A DNA stretch of 64,000 nt from Dietzia sp. B32 (GTDB lineage Bacteria; Actinomycetota; Actinomycetes; Mycobacteriales; Mycobacteriaceae): positions 3,296,272 to 3,360,271 of the forward strand of contig NZ_CP093845.1 in NCBI RefSeq assembly GCF_024732245.1, written 5' to 3'. This document shows positions 25,329 to 34,891 of this stretch, in pieces (the stretch's first letter is position 1; each line of letters starts with the position of its first letter). The notes beneath the pieces were generated by a model that saw only the letters and a list, made by a program, of their open reading frames with translations, had not been told where the DNA came from and searched no databases. A program made the translations under genes and the position numbers.

Positions 25329-26620
25329 GCGCCCTCCAGCGGCATCTCAATCCCGATCTCCGTCCCGCGCCCGAGCGTACTGCGCACACGCACCGTCCCA
25401 CCGCGGCTCTCCACACGATGCCGGATGGACTGGGCCAGCCCGTGGCGGTCGCCGTCCACGGCGTCCGGGTCGAAACCGCACCCGCGGTCGCGGACGAACG
25501 CGCTGAGCGTGCGGCCGTCGTTCTCCACGAACACGTCGGCGGTGTCGACGCCCGCGTGCTTGGCGACGTTGACCAGGGCCTCGCGGACCGCGCCCAGGAC
25601 CGCCTCCCCGGCATCGCCCACCGGGCCGTCGCCACCCACCACGACCTGGTCCACCCGCAGGCCGTAGACGTCCTCGACATCCCCGACCATCACCTCGACC
25701 GCCCCCGCGAAGGTCGTCGCGCCCGAGGACATGCGGGAACCGGCACCGAACAGCCACTGCCGCAGCTCACGTTCCTGGCGGCGGGCCAGCCGCGCCACCT
25801 GGCCCGGGTCGTCGGACCGCTTCTGGATGAGTGCCAGCGTCTGCAGGACGGAATCATGCAGGTGGGAGGCGATGTCGCTGCGCTCGGCCTCCCGGATACG
25901 CGCCGCGCGCTCCTCCTCCAGGGACCGCCACAGACGCAGTCCGACGGGCACGCTGAGCAGTCCCACGCCGACGAGGGTGGCCACGACCGCGAGGAGGGAC
26001 GAGCGCAGGGCTGCCAGCTCGACCTGACCGAGCACGACGACAGCGAGGCCGACGACGACGAGGGTGGCCCCTGCGGTGACCCTGGCCCAGTCGAAGACCG
26101 ACCGCGGCGCGACTCGTCCCCCACCGTCGTACTGCTGCCAGACCAGCCCGGCGCCCAGGGCCACGACGAGGACGGGAACGATGACGCTCAGGCCCGTGGC
26201 GGTGGTCAGCATGAACGACAGCACCGCGCCCGCCACCGCCATGACGGCCAGCGCCATGCCCCGTCTGCGCTCGCGCTCGTCCACCGGGCCCGCGCCGGGC
26301 CGCGTGGGCGCGGAGGGCCCGGTGGGGGTGAGCGCCCACAGCGCCGAGTACAGGGCCACGCCGGCACCCGAGAGCGTGGCCAGCAGGACCATGACCAGGC
26401 GCACGTGGGTGACCCGCACCCCGAGGTGGTCGGCCAGGCCCGTGCACACGCCGGCGACCACGGACCCGTCGGTGACCCGGGTCAACCGCGGGTACCAGCG
26501 GAAATCGATCGCCGGCACCGCTGCGGGCCGCGCCGGCGGTCGGGCGACCGGGGACGGCGGCCGGGCCTCGGCCGCCGGCGCGGGATCGGTCGCGTTCTCA
26601 CTCATGGACGCCATCGTCAC
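25325..26620 (-). CDS. esrS: PspC-domain sensor histidine kinase EsrS
   Basis: The 431-residue kinase starts with a disordered Pro/Ala segment, followed by an N-terminal PspC domain (about 44-105, DGSVVAGVCTGLADHLGV). Further membrane helices lie at about 122-162 and 184-228. A HisKA_3 dimerisation helix contains the phospho-acceptor His255 in ASHLHDSVLQTLA. An HATPase_c domain follows (REALVNVAKHAG, DRGCGFDPDAV, GRGTEIGIEMP). The PspC fusion is the defining feature of EsrS. The start could be GTG 26620, ATG 26614 or ATG 26605. It is co-transcribed with esrR and divergent from esrI. Confidence 0.9.
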   Translation of the reverse strand: MTMASMSENATDPAPAAEARPPSPVARPPARPAAVPAIDFRWYPRLTRVTDGSVVAGVCTGLADHLGVRVTHVRLVMVLLATLSGAGVALYSALWALTPTGPSAPTRPGAGPVDERERRRGMALAVMAVAGAVLSFMLTTATGLSVIVPVLVVALGAGLVWQQYDGGGRVAPRSVFDWARVTAGATLVVVGLAVVVLGQVELAALRSSLLAVVATLVGVGLLSVPVGLRLWRSLEEERAARIREAERSDIASHLHDSVLQTLALIQKRSDDPGQVARLARRQERELRQWLFGAGSRMSSGATTFAGAVEVMVGDVEDVYGLRVDQVVVGGDGPVGDAGEAVLGAVREALVNVAKHAGVDTADVFVENDGRTLSAFVRDRGCGFDPDAVDGDRHGLAQSIRHRVESRGGTVRVRSTLGRGTEIGIEMPLEGA

Positions 26621-26639
26621 AGATCACCCCCCGGGGGCG

Positions 26640-26696
26640 CATCGGGGTCCGACCCCGAGATCCGCGGGGTCCGGATATCAGGGTCGGACCCCGATG
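26640..26696. promoter_or_regulatory. 16-bp inverted repeat in the esrS/esrI divergent promoter (candidate EsrR sites)
   Basis: CATCGGGGTCCGACCC at 26640-26655 is the exact inverse of 26681-26696. Each arm contains its own small palindrome: GGGGTCCGACCCC at 26644-26656 and GGGTCGGACCC at 26681-26691, with centres 36 bp apart. A further half-like copy, GGGGTCCGGA, lies at 26666-26675. The position between esrS and esrI makes these good candidates for EsrR autoregulation. Confidence 0.6.
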
Positions 26697-26728
26697 TGCG
26701 ACGGGCGCCCGCCGAGCACGATGGAGGC

Positions 26729-27961
26729 ATGTCCAGAACGAGCACCACCGACCTCCCATCAGAGCTCCGCTCACTGTGGCGGACCCGACCCGTCCGGACC
26801 CCGGACGATTCCAAGATCGCCGGTGTCTGCGGCGGCTTCGGTCGGCGCTACGGCATCGACCCGGTCCTCTTCCGCGTCGCGTTCGTCGTCGCCGCCCTGT
26901 GGGGTGGGGCGGGAGTGTTCCTGTACGCACTGATGTGGCTGCTCCTGCGCTCCGCCGGGGACGAGGTCTCCTCCGGCGAGGCGCTCCTGGGGAAGGGCCG
27001 GGCGTCGGGCTCCAAGGTGACCGCGGTGGTCCTCGTCGTCGTCGTCCTCCTGTCCGCCCCCACCTTCGGCGGTTCCGGGGAGACCCTCCTCGTCGGCGCC
27101 GGGTTCCTCATGATCGCGGCGATGCTCGCCGGCTGGTACGGCCTGCACCGGCGCACCCCCGTCCCGCCCACCGGATGGGCGGAGGTCTCCGCGGTGCGGC
27201 CCCCCGCGGCGCGCGACACCCGCGCGGCCACCGGCACCGGCCCCTGGCGCGCCCCCGGGGCGTCCCAGGAGCCCGGTTCCGGACCCGACGCCCCGTTCGG
27301 CCCCCCGGTCCCGCCCTCGTGGGACCCCCTCGGCGCCGCACCGTTCGCCTGGGATCTGCCCGAGCCGGGCGTCGCCCCCGCCCCGGCCGCACCCACCCGA
27401 CCCCGCTCGCGCCTGACCAAGGTCACGCTCGGCCTGGCGCTCATCGCGACCGCCGTCAGCGTCGGCCTGTCCACATTGGGCGGACTGACCTGGCTCGACG
27501 CCACCCGGATCGCCGCGATCGCCCTCTCGGTGGTGGCCGGCGGACTGCTCGTGGGCGCCGTCACCCGCCGCGGACACGGGCTGCTCGTGGTGGCCGGCCC
27601 GCTCGCCGGGTTCGTGCTGCTGGCGTCCCTCGTCCAGGTGCCCACCGGCGGTTGGGAGAACATCGGCGAACATCGCGTGGAGATCACCTCCCCCACGCAG
27701 CTCGACACACCGGTCACCCACGAACTGGGCACCGTCACCGTGGACATGCGGGGCCTCGAACTGGACGAGGACCGCAGCTACAGCATCACCAACGAGGTCG
27801 GTGAGGTGCGGGTGCTGCTGCCCGACGGCCTCGCCGTGGACGCCACCTGCCGGACCGACGTCGGCTCCGTCGACTGCCCCGACCGCCCCGCCGACACCGA
27901 CGGGCCGGTCCTGACCCTGGACATCACCAACGACATGGGAAACGTGAAGGTCACCCGATGA
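26729..27961 (+). CDS. esrI: PspC-domain membrane protein EsrI (inhibitor of EsrSR)
   Basis: In C. glutamicum EsrI holds EsrSR inactive until the envelope is stressed. The 410-residue protein has an N-terminal PspC domain (about 25-75, SKIAGVCGGFGRRYGIDPVLF) and transmembrane helices at about 50-73, 91-108, 113-131, 229-250, 258-279 and 284-300. A Pro-rich loop lies at about 140-222. A C-terminal extracytoplasmic beta-rich domain (about 315-410) resembles the LiaF-like adhesin domain that follows PspC in such proteins. A GGAGG site lies just before the ATG. It is divergent from esrSR and overlaps the next gene by four bases. Confidence 0.85.
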   Translation: MSRTSTTDLPSELRSLWRTRPVRTPDDSKIAGVCGGFGRRYGIDPVLFRVAFVVAALWGGAGVFLYALMWLLLRSAGDEVSSGEALLGKGRASGSKVTAVVLVVVVLLSAPTFGGSGETLLVGAGFLMIAAMLAGWYGLHRRTPVPPTGWAEVSAVRPPAARDTRAATGTGPWRAPGASQEPGSGPDAPFGPPVPPSWDPLGAAPFAWDLPEPGVAPAPAAPTRPRSRLTKVTLGLALIATAVSVGLSTLGGLTWLDATRIAAIALSVVAGGLLVGAVTRRGHGLLVVAGPLAGFVLLASLVQVPTGGWENIGEHRVEITSPTQLDTPVTHELGTVTVDMRGLELDEDRSYSITNEVGEVRVLLPDGLAVDATCRTDVGSVDCPDRPADTDGPVLTLDITNDMGNVKVTR

Positions 27962-28332
27962 ACACGAACACACCCACCGGCGACACACCCGCCGCCGACG
28001 GCAACCGGGCCCACGGGGACGCGGAGTCCGCGCCCGGCCACCGGTCCCCGTCCCTGCACCCGCTGTACGAACCCCTGCCCTACGGCACCGGGTTCACCGA
28101 CCCCGAGCCCCTCGGCTTCGGCATCGCCCCGGCCGCCGCGCGGACCGGCACCGTCGAGGTGTCGGACAGGCGGCGGGCCGGATCACCGGTCCTCGCGGTG
28201 GCCGGCCTGGCTTCCCTGGGCGTCGCCGCGTGGGCGATCCTCGGCGCGCCCGTGATCACCCCGACCGTACTGCTGGCCGCGGCACTCGTCCTCACCGTGC
28301 TCGTGGGACTGATCATGGTCGTGCGTCGCTGA
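27958..28332 (+). CDS. Hypothetical two-helix membrane protein of the esr locus
   Basis: This 124-residue protein has a long polar, Pro/Gly-rich N terminus (about 1-70) and two C-terminal hydrophobic helices (about 77-95 and 99-120), ending in VVRR. Its ATG overlaps the esrI stop (ATGA), so it is translated with EsrI and may belong to the stress system. No known domain is recognised. Confidence 0.7.
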   Translation: MNTNTPTGDTPAADGNRAHGDAESAPGHRSPSLHPLYEPLPYGTGFTDPEPLGFGIAPAAARTGTVEVSDRRRAGSPVLAVAGLASLGVAAWAILGAPVITPTVLLAAALVLTVLVGLIMVVRR

Positions 28333-28364
28333 CAGTCGAGTTCACGACCCGGGCGGGGGTGGGG

Positions 28365-29978
28365 TCACTCCCACTCGATGGTGCCCGGCGGCTTGCTCGT
28401 CACATCCAGCACGACCCGGTTGACGTCCGGGACCTCGTTGGTGATGCGGTTGGAGATCAGCGCCAGCGTCTCGTACGGCACGCGCGTCCAGTCGGCGGTC
28501 ATCGCGTCCTCGGAACTCACCGGTCGCAGGACGATCGGGTGGCCGTAGGTCCGGCCGTCGCCCTGGACACCGACCGAGCGGACGTCGGCCAACAGCACCA
28601 CCGGGCACTGCCACACGGTCGAGTCGAGGCCGGCGGCGGTCATCTCCTCGCGCACGATGGCGTCCGCCGCGCGCAGGGTCTCCAGCCGGTCGCGGTCCAC
28701 GGCGCCGACGATGCGGATCGCGAGCCCGGGGCCGGGGAACGGGTGGCGTCCGACGATCGCCTCGGGCAGGCCGAGTTCGCGGCCCACTGCGCGGACCTCG
28801 TCCTTGAACAGCAACCGCAGGGGCTCGACGAGGGTGAACTCCACGTCGTCCGGCAGACCGCCCACGTTGTGGTGGCTCTTGATGTTGGCCGTGCCCGCAC
28901 CGCCGCCGGACTCCACGACGTCCGGGTAGAGGGTGCCCTGGACGAGGAAGTCGACGGAGGAGGCGGCAGACTCGCCGGAACCCTGGAGCTCGAGCGCCTG
29001 CGTCACCGCCCGCTCGAAGGACCGGATGAACTCGCGGCCGATGATCTTGCGCTTGGTCTCCGGATCGGTGACGTCGGCGAGGTGCCCGAGGAAGACGTCG
29101 GAGTCGTCCAGCGTGATGAGGCGCGCGCCGGTGGCCGCCACGAAGTCGTTCTCGACCTGCTCGCGCTCGCCCGCACGCAACAGACCGTGGTCGACGAACA
29201 CGCAAGTGAGGCGATCACCGATCGCACGCTGTACCAGGGCGGCCGCGACGGCCGAATCGACGCCACCGGACAGTCCGCAGATCGCGTGGCCGTCGCCGAT
29301 CTGCTCCCGGACGGCCTCCACCAGCTGGTCGGCGATGTTCGAGGCGGTCCACGTCGGCTCGAGCCCGGCGACCTCGGTGAGGAAGCGGCTCAACACCTGC
29401 TGACCGTGGGGCGAGTGCAGGACCTCCGGGTGGTACTGCACCCCGGCCATCCGGCGCTCGGTGCACTCGAACGCCGCCACCGGGGCCCCGGGCGACGACG
29501 CCGTGACGGTGAACCCCTCCGGCGCGGCCGTGACCGCGTCGCCGTGGCTCATCCACACCGGGTGGTGCTCCGGTAGCCCGGCGTGCAGGACGCCACCGGA
29601 GACGTTCACGTCGGTGCGGCCGTACTCGCGGCTGCCCGTGTGCGCGACCTCGCCCCCGAGGGCACCGGCCATCGCCTGGAAGCCGTAGCAGATGCCGAAC
29701 ACCGGAAGGCCCAGATCGAAGACCGCTGGATCGAGCGAGGGCGCGTCCTCGGCGTAGACGCTGGAGGGCCCACCGGACAGCACCAGTGCCACCGGGTCCT
29801 TGGCGCGGATCTCCTCCACCGTCGCCGTGTGCGGGATCACCTCGGAGTAGATGCGCGCCTCGCGCACGCGGCGAGCGATGAGCTGCGCGTACTGGGCGCC
29901 GAAGTCCACCACGAGTACCGGTCGGGGTGCCACCGCCTCGGCGGCGAGCTGGGAGTCGGTCTGTGCGTTCTCGGCCAC
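28365..29978 (-). CDS. guaA: GMP synthase (glutamine-hydrolysing)
   Basis: GuaA converts XMP to GMP with ATP and glutamine, the last step of guanine nucleotide synthesis. The 537-residue protein has an N-terminal class I amidotransferase domain ([18 protein letters not shown], nucleophile Cys97 in GICYG, and the His in VQYHPEV). The ATP-pyrophosphatase loop GLSGGVDSA lies near 234. A C-terminal dimerisation domain ends [16 protein letters not shown] 29978 gives the usual length. A longer frame to 30098 adds residues not seen in the family. The IMP dehydrogenase genes lie about 5 kb away on the same strand. Confidence 0.95.
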   Translation of the reverse strand: MAENAQTDSQLAAEAVAPRPVLVVDFGAQYAQLIARRVREARIYSEVIPHTATVEEIRAKDPVALVLSGGPSSVYAEDAPSLDPAVFDLGLPVFGICYGFQAMAGALGGEVAHTGSREYGRTDVNVSGGVLHAGLPEHHPVWMSHGDAVTAAPEGFTVTASSPGAPVAAFECTERRMAGVQYHPEVLHSPHGQQVLSRFLTEVAGLEPTWTASNIADQLVEAVREQIGDGHAICGLSGGVDSAVAAALVQRAIGDRLTCVFVDHGLLRAGEREQVENDFVAATGARLITLDDSDVFLGHLADVTDPETKRKIIGREFIRSFERAVTQALELQGSGESAASSVDFLVQGTLYPDVVESGGGAGTANIKSHHNVGGLPDDVEFTLVEPLRLLFKDEVRAVGRELGLPEAIVGRHPFPGPGLAIRIVGAVDRDRLETLRAADAIVREEMTAAGLDSTVWQCPVVLLADVRSVGVQGDGRTYGHPIVLRPVSSEDAMTADWTRVPYETLALISNRITNEVPDVNRVVLDVTSKPPGTIEWE

Positions 29979-30100
29979 GGGGTCGAGTCTAGGCCCCGCG
30001 GCCCATCCGCCGAACTCGACCACATCCCCCGTGCTGCGGTTCACAATGAACTCCACCATGACCCCGGCCGGCCCGGGCCCGACAGAGCGAGAGGGCACCG

Positions 30101-31585
30101 ATGGAACGAATGACCGGTTTCGACGCGAGCCTGCTGTACCTGGAAACCGCCCAGCAGCCCCTCGTGGTGGGCGGGATCCTGTTCATCGACGTCGCCGACC
30201 TCGAGGTCGAGTACTCCTTCGAGTGGCTCCGGACAGAGCTCGGCCGCCGGATCAAGGAACTGCCCGAACTGCGCCGCAAGATCTACGATTCCCCGCTCAA
30301 CCTCGGACACCCCGCGTGGGTGGAGGAATACGACCTCGACATCACCGCGCACGTCCGCCGCGTCGACGTGGACCACCCCGGAGACGACCGCGCGGTGTTC
30401 GAGATGTGCGGCACCCTCGGCAGTCGCCCGCTCGACAGGTCACGCCCGCTGTGGGAGATGTGGATCCTCGAGCGGCTCGCCGACCCGGACACCGTCGTCG
30501 TGTACTTCCGCGCCCACCACGCCATCCTGGACGGCGCCAACGGCGCCTCCATCCTCCGCAAGTTCGGCGCCGCCGGAAAGCGACCCTCCGCCCGCGACCT
30601 CGACCTCGTGCGCGTCCAGGCGGGCAGCGCCAACCCCATCCGGCTCCTGGCCGGCGGGTGGTGGGACTTCTCCGTACGCCGCCCGCTGACCCTGGCCCGG
30701 CTCGTCCCCGAGGTCGTCGGGCTCCCCTTCGCCCTGCGCAGATCCACGGCGACAAAGAAGAAGTCGGCGGAGTCGGCCGCGGACGCGACGGGCACGGTCG
30801 CGGAGACCGACGACCTCGTCGTCGTCCCCAAGGCCGCACCGTTCACCGCCCCCCGCACCCGGTTCAACGCCACGATCACCCCCCACCGGGCCGTCTGGGG
30901 CGCCTCCCTCGACCTCGGCGAGATCACCGAGATCAAGGACGCGTTCGGCGTGACCGTCAACGACGTCTACCTCGCGGTGATGGGCGGCGGACTCCGACGG
31001 TATCTGCGCTCCCACGACGACCTGCCGGACAAGTCGCTCGTCGCGGTGGTCCCCGTCTCCACCCGCGATGTCGAGGGAACCCAGGGCAACAACCGGGTGA
31101 CCGTCCTGTTCGCGTCCCTGGGGACCGACATCGCCGACCCGCTCGAGCGCCTGCGCGCCATCTCCGCCCGCACCAGCCGGGGCAAGAAGCAGTCGAAGAA
31201 CGGCATGCGTCCGGACCTCATCCAGGACGTCGCCACGCTCGCCCCCGCCCGGACCCTGCAGCTGCTGATGCGGATCTACGGAGACTTCCACCTGGCGGAC
31301 CTCCACCCGGTCGTGCACAACCTCGTCGTGTCGAACATCCCCGGCCCCCGCGAGGGACTGGACTTCCTCGGGGCCCGGGTCACCCACATGTACCCGCTCG
31401 GCCCCCTCATGCACGGCTCCGGGGTGTCCGTCACCGCCATGTCCGTGGACGGTCAACTCGACGTGGGGATCAACGCCTGCGAGCACCTGGTGCCCGACCC
31501 CGACCTCCTCGCCACCGGGATCCGCGAGGCCATGGACCGGTTGCTCGAGCTCACCAGGGCGGCCGGGACGGACGAGGAGGGTTGA
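30101..31585 (+). CDS. Wax ester synthase/diacylglycerol acyltransferase (WS/DGAT), copy 1
   Basis: This acyltransferase transfers acyl-CoA to diacylglycerol or fatty alcohols, forming storage triacylglycerols or wax esters. The 494-residue protein carries the catalytic motif HHAILDG at 139-145, the upstream RPLW motif, and the NDV region ([19 protein letters not shown]) and PGP region ([11 protein letters not shown]) of the C-terminal half. A GAGAGGG ribosome site precedes the ATG. The second paralogue starts 3 bases after its stop, so the pair forms an operon, divergent from guaA. Substrate preference cannot be told from sequence. Confidence 0.9.
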   Translation: MERMTGFDASLLYLETAQQPLVVGGILFIDVADLEVEYSFEWLRTELGRRIKELPELRRKIYDSPLNLGHPAWVEEYDLDITAHVRRVDVDHPGDDRAVFEMCGTLGSRPLDRSRPLWEMWILERLADPDTVVVYFRAHHAILDGANGASILRKFGAAGKRPSARDLDLVRVQAGSANPIRLLAGGWWDFSVRRPLTLARLVPEVVGLPFALRRSTATKKKSAESAADATGTVAETDDLVVVPKAAPFTAPRTRFNATITPHRAVWGASLDLGEITEIKDAFGVTVNDVYLAVMGGGLRRYLRSHDDLPDKSLVAVVPVSTRDVEGTQGNNRVTVLFASLGTDIADPLERLRAISARTSRGKKQSKNGMRPDLIQDVATLAPARTLQLLMRIYGDFHLADLHPVVHNLVVSNIPGPREGLDFLGARVTHMYPLGPLMHGSGVSVTAMSVDGQLDVGINACEHLVPDPDLLATGIREAMDRLLELTRAAGTDEEG

Positions 31586-31588
31586 CGC

Positions 31589-32992
31589 GTGCAACGGATG
31601 ACCGGGCTCGACGCGAGCTTCCTCTACCTCGAGACCGCCGAGCAGATCATGGTGATCAACGGCCTGGTCCACCTCGACGTGACCACCATCGAGGAGGGGT
31701 ACTCCTTCGAGCGCCTCCGGTCCGGACTCGCCCGACGGGTCAAGTCCGTCCCCCCGTTCCGCCGCAGGATCCACGACTCCCGGTGGAACCCCGGTCACCC
31801 GGCCTGGGTCGAGGACTTCGACTTCGACATCTCCCACCACGTCCGCCTGATCCGGCTCGGCCCGGACGGCACCGAGGACCAACTGCTGGAGGAGTGCGGC
31901 CGTCTCGCCTCCACGCCACTGGACCGAACCCGGCCACTGTGGCAGGTCTGGGTCATCGAACGGGGCGAGCCCCACGCACCGATCGTCAGCGCGTTCTGCC
32001 GGGTCCACCACTCCCTGATCGACGGCATGCTGGGCGCCGAGTTGCTCTCCACCCTCGCCGCGACGGACGCCACCACTCCCGAGCAGGATCCCGCGCTCGT
32101 GCGCACGCATGTCGGGCGGGCCAACACCCTCCAGCTGATAGCCGGCGGCGCCCGCGATCTGCTGGGCCGTCCACTCACGCTCCTGCGTCTACTCCCCGAG
32201 ACCCTGTCGGTGCCCGCGGTGATCACGCGGGCACGCGGACCGGCGGGCGCCGGGGAATCCATGCCCGCCCCGTTCACAGCGCCCCGCACGCTGTTCAACC
32301 ACTCGCTCACCCCGCACCGCGCCCTGGCCACCGCGTCGCTCGATCTGCAGTCCGTCAAGCTGGTCACCGCCCGCCTGGGCGGGACGGTCAACGACGTCCT
32401 GCTCACCGTGGTCGGCGGGGCGGTCCGCTCCTATCTCGAGGCACACGGCGACGCCCCCGACCCTCCCATGGTGGCGATCGTCCCCATGTCCACGCGCGAC
32501 GATCTGGCCACCGGCGGCGCCAACCAGGTGTCGGCCATGTTCGCGTCCCTGGCCACGGACGTGGCCGACCCGGTCGAACGGTACGAGCGGATCTCCGCCG
32601 CGGCGGACACCACCAAGCGACAGGCCGCGAGCATCCGACCGGCCCTGCTGGACAACTGGGCCCGGATGAGCCCCCGCTGGGTCCTCGATGTGGGAATGCG
32701 GGCGTACGAGTCGCTCAGGCTCGCCGACGTCCACCCGGTGATCTACAACCTCATCATCTCCAACGTGCCCGGCCCCCGCCACGCCCTCTACTTCCTCGGC
32801 GCGCGGATCACCCACATGCACCCCTTCGGCCCGCTGCTGCACGGTGCGGGGTTGTCCGTGACCAGCCTGTCGACCGACGGGCGCCTCGACCTAGGCGTGA
32901 TCTCGTGCGAGCACCTCGTGCCGGACCCGGACGCGGTGGCCCGCGGCATCACCGCCGCGCTCGATGAGCTGGTCGAGCTCACCGCGCCCTGA
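31589..32992 (+). CDS. Wax ester synthase/diacylglycerol acyltransferase (WS/DGAT), copy 2
   Basis: This tandem paralogue of the preceding gene has 467 residues and starts at GTG. The active-site motif is intact (HHSLIDG, 140-146), as are RPLW, GGTVNDVLLTVVGGAVRSYL and ISNVPGPRHALYFLGARI. The two proteins align along their length but differ substantially, so this is an old duplication. The gene is convergent with the ChoD-like oxidase, with only 15 bases between stops. Confidence 0.9.
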   Translation: MQRMTGLDASFLYLETAEQIMVINGLVHLDVTTIEEGYSFERLRSGLARRVKSVPPFRRRIHDSRWNPGHPAWVEDFDFDISHHVRLIRLGPDGTEDQLLEECGRLASTPLDRTRPLWQVWVIERGEPHAPIVSAFCRVHHSLIDGMLGAELLSTLAATDATTPEQDPALVRTHVGRANTLQLIAGGARDLLGRPLTLLRLLPETLSVPAVITRARGPAGAGESMPAPFTAPRTLFNHSLTPHRALATASLDLQSVKLVTARLGGTVNDVLLTVVGGAVRSYLEAHGDAPDPPMVAIVPMSTRDDLATGGANQVSAMFASLATDVADPVERYERISAAADTTKRQAASIRPALLDNWARMSPRWVLDVGMRAYESLRLADVHPVIYNLIISNVPGPRHALYFLGARITHMHPFGPLLHGAGLSVTSLSTDGRLDLGVISCEHLVPDPDAVARGITAALDELVELTAP

Positions 32993-33007
32993 CCGACGGG
33001 GCGTCCG

Positions 33008-34771
33008 TCAGCTGACCTCGACGATCGGCAGCCGCAGCGCTCCCGGGGCGGCCTCCGGAACCATCGGCGACACGGGCGGGACCGGCGAGAGGCGGCGGTA
33101 CTCCTCACCCTGGACCGGGCGCGGGTCCGCCTCACCCTTGTTGGGCCACAGCGACATGGCACGTTCGGCCTGGGCGGTGATGCTGAGCGCCGGGTTCACG
33201 CCGAGGTTGGCGGAGATCGCCGAGCCGTCCACGATGTGCATCGTGGGGTAGTTCCACACGCGGTGGTACGGATCCACCACCCCGGTCTCGGGCGAATCCG
33301 AGATCACGCACCCGCCGAGGAAGTGGGCGGTGAGCGGGATGTTGGCGATCTCACCCCAGGTGCCCCCGGGTAGGCCGCCGATCTCCTCGGCGATCTTCCG
33401 GGTCGCCTCGTTGCCGGCGGGGATCCAGGTGGGGTTGGGCTCGCCGTGGCCCTGCTTGCTGGTGACGTACCTGAACGGGCCGACGCGCTTGACGTAGGTC
33501 TGCAGCGAGTTGTCCAGATTCTGCATCACGAGCGCGATCACCGAACGCTGGCTCCAGCGGCGCAGGTAGAACAGCTGGAGGAACATCCGGGGCTCGCGCC
33601 GGACCTCGTTCAGCAGGGTGCGCCACCGCGGGAGCGGCCCGTCACCGTCCGTCAGCAGGGTCTGCAGGATGGCGATGGCGTTGGAGCCCTTGCCGTACCG
33701 GACCGGTTCGATGTGGGTGTCGGGGCGGGGATGGAACGACGACGTGATGGCCACGCCCTCGGAGAAGTCCTGCTCCGGCTTGTAGTTCGGTCGCATCGCC
33801 CCGAGGATCGCCTCGGAGTTGGTGCGGGTGAGCCGACCGATCGCATCCGAGAGCCTGGGAAGTGAGCCCGAGTCCTTGGCGTAGTGGAGCAGGTGCTGGG
33901 TGCCCCAGGTGCCGGCCGCCACGACGACCTGACCGGCGGTCACCGTCGTGGTGCGCTTCCCGCGGCGCGTCCAGGCGCCCGTCCGCTCGAGGGTGATCTC
34001 CCACGTGCCGTCGCCCCGCTCGCGCAGGTCGCTGACCGTGGTCCGGTCCAGGATGCGGGTTCCCGCACGCTCGGCCAGGGCCAGGTAGTTCTTCATCAGC
34101 GTGTTCTTGGCGTTGTGACGGCAGCCGGTCATGCACTCGCCGCACTCGATGCACGCGTTACGGTCCGGACCCACCCCGCCGAAGTACGGATCGGGGACCC
34201 GCTCGCCGGGTTTGCCCTGCCCGCCCGTCTTCTCCCCGAAGAACACGCCGACCGGGGTGTAGACGAAGGTGTCCTCGGCGCCCATGTCGCGGGCGACCTT
34301 CTTCATGACCTCGTCCGAATGGGTGTGCGTGGGGTTGGTGACCACGCCCAGCATGCGGCGGCCCTGGTCGTAGAACGGGGTGAGTTCCTCCTCCCAGTCC
34401 GTGATGTGGCCCCACTGCCGGTCCTTGAAGAACTGACCGGTCGGCTTGTACAGGGTGTTGGCGTAGTTGAGGGACCCGCCGCCGACACCCGCGCCGGCGA
34501 GGATCATCACGTCACGCATCATGTGGACGCGCTGGATCCCGAACAGCTTGAGTTTGGGCGCCCACACGTAGCGGTTGAGACGCCAGGATGTCTTGGGCAG
34601 GTCGGCGTCCTCGAAACGGCGGCCCGCCTCGATCACCGTGACGCGGTACCCCTTCTCCGACAGCCGCAGGGCCGTGACACTGCCGCCGAAGCCGGAACCG
34701 ATGACGACGACATCGGTGTCGGTCGGAGTGGAGGGGGCGTCGGTCGGGATCGACTGTGCGTGCGACGTCAT
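33008..34771 (-). CDS. choD: GMC-family oxidoreductase, ChoD/cholesterol-oxidase-like
   Basis: The FAD-dependent oxidoreductase resembles mycobacterial ChoD, annotated as cholesterol oxidase. Actual sterol oxidase activity of this clade is uncertain. The 587-residue protein has the FAD Rossmann motif VVVIGSGFGGSVTALRL at about 22-38 and GAGVGGGSLNYAN. The cysteine-rich stretch CIECGECMTGC at about 210-220 is typical of this subgroup. The C-terminal GMC motif is VDGSAISANLGVNPALSITA. It lies downstream of guaB2-guaB3 on the same strand, the order found in M. tuberculosis. Confidence 0.87.
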   Translation of the reverse strand: MTSHAQSIPTDAPSTPTDTDVVVIGSGFGGSVTALRLSEKGYRVTVIEAGRRFEDADLPKTSWRLNRYVWAPKLKLFGIQRVHMMRDVMILAGAGVGGGSLNYANTLYKPTGQFFKDRQWGHITDWEEELTPFYDQGRRMLGVVTNPTHTHSDEVMKKVARDMGAEDTFVYTPVGVFFGEKTGGQGKPGERVPDPYFGGVGPDRNACIECGECMTGCRHNAKNTLMKNYLALAERAGTRILDRTTVSDLRERGDGTWEITLERTGAWTRRGKRTTTVTAGQVVVAAGTWGTQHLLHYAKDSGSLPRLSDAIGRLTRTNSEAILGAMRPNYKPEQDFSEGVAITSSFHPRPDTHIEPVRYGKGSNAIAILQTLLTDGDGPLPRWRTLLNEVRREPRMFLQLFYLRRWSQRSVIALVMQNLDNSLQTYVKRVGPFRYVTSKQGHGEPNPTWIPAGNEATRKIAEEIGGLPGGTWGEIANIPLTAHFLGGCVISDSPETGVVDPYHRVWNYPTMHIVDGSAISANLGVNPALSITAQAERAMSLWPNKGEADPRPVQGEEYRRLSPVPPVSPMVPEAAPGALRLPIVEVS

Positions 34772-34891
34772 GGTGCAACTCCCAGGGGTGGTCGATGGTG
34801 GGCATCACAGTACCCGAGCACCATCGAACCTACCCGACAGTAGCCCCTGATTTGTCCACGCGGTGACCGTGAGAGATGCGGCGTCGGACGG

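Noticed and set aside
25313..26728. Long plus-strand frame leading into esrI.
   Set aside because: It is antisense to esrS and has the typical His/Arg/Pro composition of shadow frames. The PspC protein starts at 26729.
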